Below, in pieces: positions 8,760-15,702 of a stretch of 17,680 bases of DNA. Both the position numbers and the translations under genes were made by a program. This DNA comes from CAYTRP01 sp964625145. Lineage in GTDB: Bacteria; Sumerlaeota; Sumerlaeia; SLMS01; JAHLLQ01. Each line of letters begins with the position of its first letter. The stretch's first letter is position 1. The stretch is taken from positions 1-17,680 of the forward strand of contig CAZVAQ010000072.1 in NCBI GenBank assembly GCA_964625145.1, given 5' to 3'. Below the pieces are notes generated by a model. The model searched no databases. It was given only the letters and a program-made list of their open reading frames with translations, and was not told the DNA's origin.

Positions 8760-10031
8760 AAATCGCGTCGCTGGTCCATGTGCGTGTTGCGTGTGATGAT
8801 TGCCGTGGGTTTGCTGGGCGTTTTTTCCGCGTGCGCGCGAACGACTTCCGTGCCCGTGGCGCCCATTCCGGAGGATGTGAAGGCGCAGCGCATGGAGAAG
8901 GCCTCGCAAGTGGGGGAGACGCATCGCAAGCGCATGGCGGAGTTCCTGGAGGACAACCCTCGGCGGATGACACGCGGGGTTGTGTTCATCGGCGATTCCA
9001 TCACCCAGGGGTTTCCCATCGAGGCGGCACTGCCCAATTCGCGCATGATCAACCGCGGCATTGGCGGCAACATGATCGCGAATGTGCAGTCGCGATTGGA
9101 CACGTCCGTCGCGGACCTGCAGCCCTCCCGCATCTACCTGATGATCGGCATCAACGATCTGTGGTGGGGTGGCACTGGTCTGGAGAAGATGGTGGAACAG
9201 TATGATGCCCTGCTCGCCGGAATTCGCGAAGCAGCCCCCGGGGCAAAGGTGTATGCCGAATCCACCCTGCCCATGTGCGGCAGGGGCGACGAGATCAACG
9301 TCAACGTCACCACCTACAACGAGCATATTCGCCGGCTTGCCAAGAAGCACGGCGCGGTGTATGTGGACCTGTGGCCCGTCATGGCGACGGAGGATGGTTC
9401 GCTGAAGCCGGCCTACACAAGCGACGGCGTGCACCTGACCCTTGCCGGCAACCTCGCATGGATGAGCGTCGTCCTGGAGGATGACCGTGAATATGTGCAA
9501 GCCCTGCGGAATCTGGCGCCGCGCTGGCGCGCTGCCTTCGCACCGGAGCGCGCGATCGACGCCATCTCACCCGCCGCACAGGCTGAATTCGCCGGCGGTC
9601 GCGGCACCGACCAGTTGATCGTCTACACGCCGGAGTATCCCCACCCCACGACGAGGACGAACGAGTGGGGGAGCGAGGTGACGGTGATCGATGGCGTGGT
9701 GACGGGGCCCACGGGCGGGAACAACAGCCCCATCCCCCCGAATGGCATCGTGATCTCCGGCCATGGCGCCGGTGCCGCGTGGATCAACGGCAACCTGACA
9801 CCGGGAAAGGCCGTGGAACTGCGCGGTGACAAGTTGGTCGTCAAGGCCGAGGCCACCGACGATCTTCTTTTCGAGTTCTGGCATGCGGTTGCCGCCATGG
9901 ACGAACGCGGCGCGACGGAGCGCGAATGGCGCGATGCAGAGCGCCTCATCCGAAGGATCCGCCGCGGTGGAGATTCGAAAGAGGAGTTGCTTGCCGAACT
10001 GCGCCGCCTGAATCCGGGGCGGTATCAGTGA
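8757..10031 (+). CDS. SGNH/GDSL-family hydrolase lipoprotein with extra C-terminal module
   Basis: This is a predicted membrane-anchored esterase, lipase or carbohydrate deacetylase of the SGNH hydrolase superfamily; the substrate cannot be told from sequence. The 424-residue product begins with a basic and hydrophobic signal ending in a lipobox-like FSAC, giving lipidated Cys26; Phe at -3 is slightly unusual. All four SGNH blocks are visible: FIGDSITQG (nucleophile Ser81), NRGIGGN, MIGINDLWWGG (Asn133) and SDGVHLTLAGN (Asp223, His226). The catalytic domain spans about residues 70-245. A further region of about 140 residues (about 286-424) contains YTPEYPHP, TNEWGSEVTVIDG and PPNGIVISGHG, resembling a beta-rich module I associate loosely with phosphodiester-glycosidase or glycosyl-hydrolase-like exported proteins. 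The gene lies 53 bases after lolD and is probably co-transcribed with it. Confidence 0.88.
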   Translation: MKSRRWSMCVLRVMIAVGLLGVFSACARTTSVPVAPIPEDVKAQRMEKASQVGETHRKRMAEFLEDNPRRMTRGVVFIGDSITQGFPIEAALPNSRMINRGIGGNMIANVQSRLDTSVADLQPSRIYLMIGINDLWWGGTGLEKMVEQYDALLAGIREAAPGAKVYAESTLPMCGRGDEINVNVTTYNEHIRRLAKKHGAVYVDLWPVMATEDGSLKPAYTSDGVHLTLAGNLAWMSVVLEDDREYVQALRNLAPRWRAAFAPERAIDAISPAAQAEFAGGRGTDQLIVYTPEYPHPTTRTNEWGSEVTVIDGVVTGPTGGNNSPIPPNGIVISGHGAGAAWINGNLTPGKAVELRGDKLVVKAEATDDLLFEFWHAVAAMDERGATEREWRDAERLIRRIRRGGDSKEELLAELRRLNPGRYQ

Positions 10032-10171
10032 GGGGGTCGTGGGTGGTATAAACATCGTCCCGCGAAGATGTGGGGTGCGGCAGGCTTGCTGCGCACCGGC
10101 CAGTGTCAGTCGGCACACCAAGCCTATATTCCGGACTTGATGGACTTTCGGTCAGTCCAACGGTGGCTGGC

Positions 10172-10196
10172 GCGGCGGGAGCAAGCTCCTCGCCGC
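10172..10196. repeat. GC-rich palindrome between convergent genes
   Basis: Two nested arms (gcggcg plus ggagc, then gctcc plus cgccgc) form an almost perfect dyad with an AA centre and a single extra T. It lies between the 3' ends of the SGNH lipoprotein gene (+) and the oppD-like gene (-). It could act as a bidirectional transcription stop or be a member of a dispersed intergenic palindrome family. No T tract follows on either strand. Confidence 0.4.
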
Positions 10197-10272
10197 AAAC
10201 AGCGCAAGCAAGCGTGCGCGCTCCATAGCTGCGCCACGCCACTGCACTTTGCTTCAATGATTCAGGACTGAA

Positions 10273-11304
10273 TCAACCCACGGCGAAGGTTTCAACCTCG
10301 TGGGTGGGCTGGTCGCCTTCCAGGATTTTCTCGGCCCAATGGCATCGCACCGTGTGGCCGGGGCGTAGCTCGCGCATTTCCGGCAACTGGCTGTGGCATT
10401 CCGACGTGCTGAATGGGCAGCGCGGGTGAAAGCGGCAACCGGTGGGATGGTTGGAGGGACTGGGCACGGCGCCCTTGATCGGATTGAGCTGCTGCTTCAG
10501 CCGGATGTCGGCCAAGGATGGGCGCGAGTTCATCAACCCCAGCGTGTACGGATGCATCGGCGTTTCGAAGATGGCGTCTGTCGTGCCGTACTCGACCACC
10601 TGGCCGGCGTACATGACGGCAACCTGCTCGCACGTCTCGGCCACCACACCAAGGTCGTGGGTGATCATCAGGACGGAGGAGCCGCGCGATTCCTTCAGCT
10701 TGACCATCAGGTCCAGCACCTGGGCCTGCACCGTCACGTCCAGCGCCGTGGTCGGTTCGTCGGCGATGAGCAGGTCCGGATCGCAGGACAGGGCCATGGC
10801 GATCATGACGCGTTGGTGCATGCCGCCGGACATCTGGTGGGGGTAATCGTGGACGCGGCTGGCGGCGGCGGGGATCTTCACCAGCTCCAGCATGCGCACG
10901 GCTTCCTTGATGGAATCCCGGCGGGAGAGCCCCTTGTGGATGCGGAAGACCTCGCCAATCTGGTCGCCGATGGTGAACACGGGGTTCAGGGAGGTCATCG
11001 GCTCCTGGAAGATCATGCTGATCTTGTTGCCGCGGATGCGTCGCAGCTCCGAGGCAGGCAGTTTCAACAGGTCGCGATCCCGGAACCAGATCTCGCCGGA
11101 GACGATCTTGCCCGGGGGTTGCGGAATGAGCTGAAGGATGGACATGGCGGTGACGGACTTGCCGCAGCCCGATTCGCCGACGATGCCAAGGGTCTGGCCG
11201 GGGCCCACGCTGAAGCTGACGCCGTCGACCGCCTTGGAGGTGCTGTCCTCGCCGTAGAAGTACGTGCGCAGGTTGCGGATGTCCAGCAGCGGGGCGTTGG
11301 CCAT
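10273..11304 (-). CDS. Peptide ABC transporter ATP-binding protein, OppD/DppD family
   Basis: This is a 343-residue ATPase of the oligopeptide/dipeptide importer family, acting on the cytoplasmic face of the inner membrane. It shows Walker A GESGCGKS (43-50), Q-loop FQEPMTSLNP (Gln100), signature SGGMHQR (159-165), Walker B LLIADEPTTALD (Asp182, Glu183), H-loop THDLG and the family's C-terminal PTGCRFHPRCPF. Four C-terminal cysteines (290, 296, 303, 321) match the pattern that, as I recall, can bind an iron-sulfur cluster in some members. The signature has His163 where Arg is usual (SGGMRQR). The start is supported by gagga upstream of the ATG. The gene is alone: no OppA, B, C or F lies on either side, and it converges on the lipoprotein gene and diverges from cimA. 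OppD versus DppD cannot be decided without partners. Confidence 0.93.
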   Translation of the reverse strand: MANAPLLDIRNLRTYFYGEDSTSKAVDGVSFSVGPGQTLGIVGESGCGKSVTAMSILQLIPQPPGKIVSGEIWFRDRDLLKLPASELRRIRGNKISMIFQEPMTSLNPVFTIGDQIGEVFRIHKGLSRRDSIKEAVRMLELVKIPAAASRVHDYPHQMSGGMHQRVMIAMALSCDPDLLIADEPTTALDVTVQAQVLDLMVKLKESRGSSVLMITHDLGVVAETCEQVAVMYAGQVVEYGTTDAIFETPMHPYTLGLMNSRPSLADIRLKQQLNPIKGAVPSPSNHPTGCRFHPRCPFSTSECHSQLPEMRELRPGHTVRCHWAEKILEGDQPTHEVETFAVG

Positions 11305-11488
11305 GACAGGTCCTCAAGTGGGGATGACGGGACCCAGCGACGCATCGCCGGGGGGATGAGTCAAGGGTGGACGAGTGGAGGCGCCATGAGAAGCAGGTGG
11401 GCGGTCCGCGCCGGACAGTCGGATCCCGCACCTCTCATTCCGAAAGCGGACACCATCAATCCGGTTCGGATCCGGCCAAAACGCGCCG

Positions 11489-11518
11489 TTGACAGCCCCG
11501 CGCCGCGGGCGGGATGGT
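11489..11518 (+). promoter_or_regulatory. Possible promoter upstream of cimA
   Basis: A perfect TTGACA (11489-11494) lies in the 256-base divergent region between oppD and cimA. The best -10 match at an 18-base spacing is weak (GATGGT, 3 of 6). A short ggcggg/cccgcc hairpin followed by TTT (11508-11529) sits just downstream and might reduce read-through or shape the leader. The evidence is limited to motifs. Confidence 0.25.
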
Positions 11519-11560
11519 GCCCCGCCTTTGTGCATCACCCCCCCACCTCACGAGGACGCC

Positions 11561-13177
11561 ATGCCCACCGCTTCCGCGAAGAAGACCCAGATCCCCGCCA
11601 AGCCGCTTCCCACGGCCCGGCTTTCGATCATGGACACGACCCTGCGCGATGGCGAACAGACCCAGGGTGTCTCCATGCCCGGCAATGAGAAGCTGCTGCT
11701 GGCGCAACGACTGCTCGGCAAGGTCAAGGTTGACCGCATCGAGGTCACTTCCTGCCGCGTCAGCGAGGGGGAGCTCGTCTCGCTGACCAACATCATGAAT
11801 TGGGCAAAAACCAAGGGCTGGGAGGATCGCGTCGAGGTCCTGTCGTTCACCGACTACACGCTGTCAGTGGATTGGATGATCAAGGCCGGCTGCTCGCGCA
11901 TGAACCTTCTCACAAAGGGATCCCGCAAGCATTGCGAGGGACAGCTCCGCAAGACCCCCAAGCAGCATCGCGACGACATCGAGCGCACGCTCGAGTATGC
12001 GGTGAAGAAGGGCGTGAAATCCTCGATCTATCTGGAGGACTGGTCCGGCGGAATGCTGGGGTCGCCTGACTACGTCTACGAGATGCTGGACCACTACACC
12101 AAGTGGCCCTTCGAGTTCATCCTGCTGCCGGACACGCTGGGTATCCTGTCGCCGGACCAGGTTCGCGAATTCATCACGCCAATCCTGGAGCGCTACCCCA
12201 ACACGCGCTTCGAATTCCACGGCCACGACGACTATGGCCTGGCGACGGCGAACACGCTGATGGCGGCGCAGCTCGGCGTCAGCGGCGTCCATTGCACGGT
12301 CAACGGCCTGGGCGAACGCGCGGGCAACGCGGCGCTGGAGGAAGTGGTCGCCGCCGTGCGCGATCACAGCCAGCGCAAGGTGCGCGTGGACGAGTCGGCG
12401 CTGAAGGAGATCAGCGAACTGGTGGAGGTGTTCAGCGGCAAGCGCTTGTCGGAGAACAAGCCCATCATGGGGCGCAACGTCTTCACCCAGACCGCGGGCA
12501 TCCATGCCGATGGCGACCGGAAGGGAAACCTGTACGAGAGCAAGCTGACGCCGCATCGCTTTGGCCGCGACCGGACTTACGCGCTGGGCAAGCTGTCCGG
12601 GCGCAGCAACCTGGACTTCAACCTCGACGCGTTGGGCTTGTCGCTGACCAAGGAACAACGTGCCGCCGTGCTGCAGCGCATCGTTGAGCTTGGCGATCTG
12701 AAGCACAACATCACGCCGGAGGACCTCCCCTTCATCGTTGCCGACGTGTTGAAGGCGCCGAAGGAGGAGGATTTCCGCATCAACCAGCTCGTGATCACCT
12801 CGACGCTTGGTTTGTCGCCGACGGCGGTGCTCAGCGTGACCTACCGCGGGAAGACCTGCGAATCGGTCGGCACGGGAAGTGGCGGTTTCGACGCGTTCAT
12901 GACGGCGCTGCGCAATGTCGCGGACCAGTTGGATCTGCCGATTCCGCGCCTCGCGGATTACGAGGTGCGCATCCCCCCGGGCGGAAAGAGCGATGCCCTG
13001 GTCGAGACGACCATCACCTGGGACAACGGCCTGCGCACGCGCGCCGTCCATAGCGACCAGGTCATGGCGGCCGTCGAGGCGACCGACCGCATGATAAACC
13101 TGATCGCGCAGGGTTTGGTGCAGGTGTCGTCTGCCAAATCCAATGGCCGCCGCAAGCCGGCAAAGCCCACCAAGTAA
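11561..13177 (+). CDS. cimA: (R)-citramalate synthase, Leptospira type
   Basis: CimA condenses pyruvate with acetyl-CoA to (R)-citramalate, the first step of threonine-independent isoleucine synthesis. The 538-residue product has the HMGL-like TIM barrel with MDTTLRDGEQ (Arg29, metal ligand Asp30), HGHDDYG (His220, His222) and NGLGERAGN (Asn256), then FTQTAGIHADGD and a C-terminal LeuA-type regulatory domain (about 400-520) including YEVRIPPGGKSDALVET. It follows Leptospira CimA, as I remember it, along its whole length with a constant 13-residue offset. The pocket residues that select pyruvate there (Leu81, Leu104, Tyr144) are matched by Leu in VLSF, Leu in NLLTKGS and Tyr157. That argues against 2-isopropylmalate synthase. 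The regulatory domain suggests isoleucine feedback. The start at 11561 has cgagga upstream; earlier in-frame starts lack a ribosome-binding site. The C-terminal tail is Lys/Arg-rich. Confidence 0.9.
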   Translation: MPTASAKKTQIPAKPLPTARLSIMDTTLRDGEQTQGVSMPGNEKLLLAQRLLGKVKVDRIEVTSCRVSEGELVSLTNIMNWAKTKGWEDRVEVLSFTDYTLSVDWMIKAGCSRMNLLTKGSRKHCEGQLRKTPKQHRDDIERTLEYAVKKGVKSSIYLEDWSGGMLGSPDYVYEMLDHYTKWPFEFILLPDTLGILSPDQVREFITPILERYPNTRFEFHGHDDYGLATANTLMAAQLGVSGVHCTVNGLGERAGNAALEEVVAAVRDHSQRKVRVDESALKEISELVEVFSGKRLSENKPIMGRNVFTQTAGIHADGDRKGNLYESKLTPHRFGRDRTYALGKLSGRSNLDFNLDALGLSLTKEQRAAVLQRIVELGDLKHNITPEDLPFIVADVLKAPKEEDFRINQLVITSTLGLSPTAVLSVTYRGKTCESVGTGSGGFDAFMTALRNVADQLDLPIPRLADYEVRIPPGGKSDALVETTITWDNGLRTRAVHSDQVMAAVEATDRMINLIAQGLVQVSSAKSNGRRKPAKPTK

Positions 13178-13185
13178 CGGCCGCC

Positions 13186-15204
13186 ATGAAGCGTTGCCCC
13201 TGCCTCCTCGCCTTGGCGCTGCTGGCAATGCCTGCGACCACGCCGTCGCAGGCGATCCAACTCAACGACCCCGATGGCACGCGCGTCGTTGAGCTTGCCG
13301 GCGTGGAGGAGGGCGACCGCGCCGGGTACAGCGTCTCCGGCGCAGGCGACTTCAACGGCGATGGCTTTGCGGACATTATCGTGGGCGCCTATCGGGCCGT
13401 GCGCGACGGACAACCGCGGGGCCAGGCGTATGTCATCTTTGGCACTTCGGATCCAATGCCGCCGCGTGTGGAACTGGGGTCGCTTGCCGATGGGCAGGGT
13501 TTCACGATTCGCGGTGCCCAGGCGGGTGACCTTGCCGGCATGGAAGTGTCCGGCATTGGCGACATCAATGGCGACGGCCTCGACGACATCGCCATCGGTG
13601 CCCCCTCTGCCCACACGCTTGAGCAGGAGGCCGGCCGCGTCTACATCCTGTTCGGCCGTCGCGACGGGTTCGGTGCGACGGTGGACTTGGGCGAGCTGCC
13701 GGAAGGGACCGGTGTCGTTCTGGAATCCATCGTGCGCGGCGAGGCGGGGCGGGCGCTGTACGGCATCGGCGATTTCAACGGTGATGGTTTCTCGGATCTG
13801 GCCATCGGTGCGCCGAGCACGCGCAATGACTATGGCGTCACCGCCGGACGCGTGTATGTCGTGTTTGGTTCCGATGAATGGCCAGCCAAGTTGTCCCTGG
13901 ATGTCCTGCAGGAGCGCGGACGGGGCTTTCGCATCGAAGGACGCCGCGCTGGTGATCGCGCAGCGTGGAGTGTCGGCGGCGGCGGCGACTTCAATGGCGA
14001 CGGCTTTCCGGATTTGTTGGTGGGCGCGCCGCGCATCTTCAATCCGCAACCGCTCGACACGGGCGAAGCGTACGTTGTGTACGGCGGACCCGGTCCCCAT
14101 GAGTTCGACCTGTCGCTGTATTACTTGAACGGCGCCAATGGCGCCCGCCTCACCGGCTTTCTGGAGAACCAGTGGCTGGGCACCAGCGTCACCGCCGTTG
14201 GAGACCTGCGCGGCGAGGGGAGCAGCTCCATCCTGGTTGGCGCCAGCAAGTCATGGCCTGGCGGGCGCCCCGACGGTGTCGACGAAGGAGGACATGTTTT
14301 TCTGCTCGCTGGCATGTCGGAGTTCCAACGCGCCGTGATACCCATGGAGGAGGCGGACCTCCTGCTTCTGCAGCATTTCGAAGGCGCCTACGCCGGCGAT
14401 TTCCTCGGGTGGTCGACGGCCGGTGTCGGCGATACAGACGGCGATGGACGGCCGGATTTTTTGCTGTCCGCGCACTCGGCGGATCCCGTCGATGCCAATG
14501 CGGGGCGTGTCTATCGCTTGAGCAGCCAGCCACGCGCCTTCATGTCGCGCAACAGCATGCGCCTCATCGATCCGGAGGTGGTCGAAGTCTTCGAAGGACG
14601 CGGCCGATGGCAGATCGCCGGCGTCAGTGTCTCCGCCGCCGGTGACTTCAATGGCGATGGGCTGGCGGACTTTATCATCGGCGCCCCCGGCGGTTCCCCG
14701 CGCGAAGGCGACAAGATCGGCCGCGCTTTTCTCGTCTTTGGCAAACGCGCCTTCCAACCCGACGAAGCCAGTTGGGTCGCGCTGCATCGTGCTGGTGCTG
14801 CTCCACTCACACCCGTGGGCGGCCCCGTCGACGGCCGTGTCTATCCGCCGGATTCGCGTTGTTGGATCGGATTCGATGCAGGAAAAGGCGACGGCCTGCA
14901 GGAAGTCAGCAAGACCACCATCACACGCATCCACACGTCACCTTCCCCCGACGAACCATTTGCGGGCGTCCATTGGCGCATTCAGACGGAGCGGAATGAA
15001 TGGCAGTCCGCGACGATACGTTTGAAGTGGCTGGCCGCGGAAGCCGAAGGTCTGGATGCAACCAACTTGAAGGTGGTGCATCGCACGGACGCAGATGGGG
15101 AATGGTCACCAGTCGCGGATCAGTCACTGGATGCCGGGCGCAGGCAAGTCACGCTCACGACGTCACAACTTGGCGAGTTTGCGTTGAAGGTGGTGGCGGA
15201 GTAG
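13186..15204 (+). CDS. Exported FG-GAP repeat (integrin-alpha-like) beta-propeller protein
   Basis: This 672-residue secreted protein has an N-terminal signal peptide (basic start, LALALLAM core, likely cleavage after SQA at residue 23). Seven FG-GAP units follow, each with a GDxNGDGxxD calcium-binding loop and then an (I/L)(V/I)GAP-type motif. The loop aspartates fall at about residues 55, 126, 196, 268, 340, 416 and 487, a regular spacing of 70-76, so a seven-bladed propeller is expected. Unit 5 (GDLRGEGSSSILVGAS) has lost most calcium ligands. The last 110 or so residues look like a beta-sandwich, possibly for surface retention or sorting. Such proteins serve in adhesion, protein-protein contact or extracellular polymer binding; the partner here is unknown. 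The gene begins 8 bases after cimA and may be read from the same transcript, though no functional link is evident. Confidence 0.9.
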   Translation: MKRCPCLLALALLAMPATTPSQAIQLNDPDGTRVVELAGVEEGDRAGYSVSGAGDFNGDGFADIIVGAYRAVRDGQPRGQAYVIFGTSDPMPPRVELGSLADGQGFTIRGAQAGDLAGMEVSGIGDINGDGLDDIAIGAPSAHTLEQEAGRVYILFGRRDGFGATVDLGELPEGTGVVLESIVRGEAGRALYGIGDFNGDGFSDLAIGAPSTRNDYGVTAGRVYVVFGSDEWPAKLSLDVLQERGRGFRIEGRRAGDRAAWSVGGGGDFNGDGFPDLLVGAPRIFNPQPLDTGEAYVVYGGPGPHEFDLSLYYLNGANGARLTGFLENQWLGTSVTAVGDLRGEGSSSILVGASKSWPGGRPDGVDEGGHVFLLAGMSEFQRAVIPMEEADLLLLQHFEGAYAGDFLGWSTAGVGDTDGDGRPDFLLSAHSADPVDANAGRVYRLSSQPRAFMSRNSMRLIDPEVVEVFEGRGRWQIAGVSVSAAGDFNGDGLADFIIGAPGGSPREGDKIGRAFLVFGKRAFQPDEASWVALHRAGAAPLTPVGGPVDGRVYPPDSRCWIGFDAGKGDGLQEVSKTTITRIHTSPSPDEPFAGVHWRIQTERNEWQSATIRLKWLAAEAEGLDATNLKVVHRTDADGEWSPVADQSLDAGRRQVTLTTSQLGEFALKVVAE

Positions 15205-15265
15205 GCTCGGCGCTATTTCGATTGGTTGAACCGTTCGTGTTTTATATACTCATTCAGTCTTGATT

Positions 15266-15386
15266 ATGGAGCGCCAGGCTCCTGCCTGGCCAGCGCACCG
15301 ATGGTGCTTGGCCATCAACAGGATGCGTTCCTGGTCAATGACAATGGCTTTCAGTCCGATAGCCGGGCAGGAGCCCGGCGCTCCAT
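15266..15386. repeat. REP/BIME-like pair of inverted palindromes
   Basis: Two 24-base arms, 15266-15289 and 15363-15386, are inverted copies of each other with two differences. Each arm is itself a hairpin with a perfect 7-bp stem: gccaggc-tcct-gcctggc in the left arm and gccgggc-agga-gcccggc in the right arm. The two differences are the same base pair changed on both sides of the stem (A-T in one arm, G-C in the other), so pairing is preserved. About 73 bases separate the arms. This matches the architecture of REP doublets (BIMEs) or small non-autonomous elements, and lies between convergent 3' ends, a usual place for them. No transposase is present. Confidence 0.65.
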
Positions 15387-15450
15387 GGCTTGTCTCTTTG
15401 TGACGTTACCCGGAATCATCATTTTGCAGGACCACTTAAGGAGGTCCGCG

Positions 15451-15702
15451 ATGTTCTTGACGCGACCCCCTTTGCACGAACCGGGCGGCGAGCCGAAGCC
15501 CGCCGCCCAGTTGTCTGATCATCTGTCAGCGATCCGGATGCTCACCGGCGCGCGCGAGGTGCCGCATTGGGCCCTGAACCGTCGCGCTGGCGTGGCCGCA
15601 AATCATCCGGCGGGAGCGACGGCAATGCACGCCGTGGTGCAGGTTTGCCGGACAGCTCGTCAGTCACATCACCCACCTTGTCACCGGCCGCAACGCGGGT
15701 GA
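15451..15702 (+). CDS. Doubtful small ORF behind a perfect Shine-Dalgarno
   Basis: An 83-residue frame starts MFLTRPPLHEPGGEP and follows aaggaggt with a five-base spacing, the best Shine-Dalgarno seen in this window. Against it: the product resembles nothing I recognise, it is rich in His, Pro and Arg as antisense frames in GC-rich DNA often are, its 3' 161 bases are antisense to the Spy-like gene, and it contains the hairpin at 15483-15508. It could be a small gene, a remnant start, or chance. Confidence 0.2.
   Translation: MFLTRPPLHEPGGEPKPAAQLSDHLSAIRMLTGAREVPHWALNRRAGVAANHPAGATAMHAVVQVCRTARQSHHPPCHRPQRG
15483..15508 (-). terminator. Stable UUCG-loop hairpin downstream of the Spy-like gene
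   Basis: Read on the - strand, a perfect 8-bp GC stem (gggcggcg/cgccgccc) continues through one G-U pair and two further GC pairs to a C(UUCG)G tetraloop, giving an 11-bp stem. It starts 34 bases after the stop codon of the Spy-like gene. No U tract follows, so it would be a hairpin-only terminator or an mRNA 3'-end stabiliser. Confidence 0.5.

Larger units (their letters stand above)
15205..15541. other. Intergenic region between convergent FG-GAP and Spy-like genes
   Basis: This 337-base stretch starts AT-rich (tttatatac near 15241) and contains the paired inverted element at 15266-15386 and the UUCG hairpin at 15483-15508, listed separately. A perfect Shine-Dalgarno, aaggaggt (15438-15445), five bases before an ATG at 15451, opens a small frame that is also listed with low confidence. 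Confidence 0.6.

Noticed and set aside
10259..10274. Palindrome gattcag-ga-ctgaatc at the oppD stop codon
   Set aside because: The loop is only two bases, there is no T tract and it overlaps the stop codon; possible but unsupported as a terminator.
10393..11688. 431-residue + frame antisense to the oppD-like gene
   Set aside because: It is Gly/His/Asp-rich shadow sequence, and the - strand encodes a full ABC ATPase.
11864..13228. 454-residue antisense open frame opposite cimA
   Set aside because: The sense frame is a full-length CimA with all catalytic residues; the antisense product is low-complexity.
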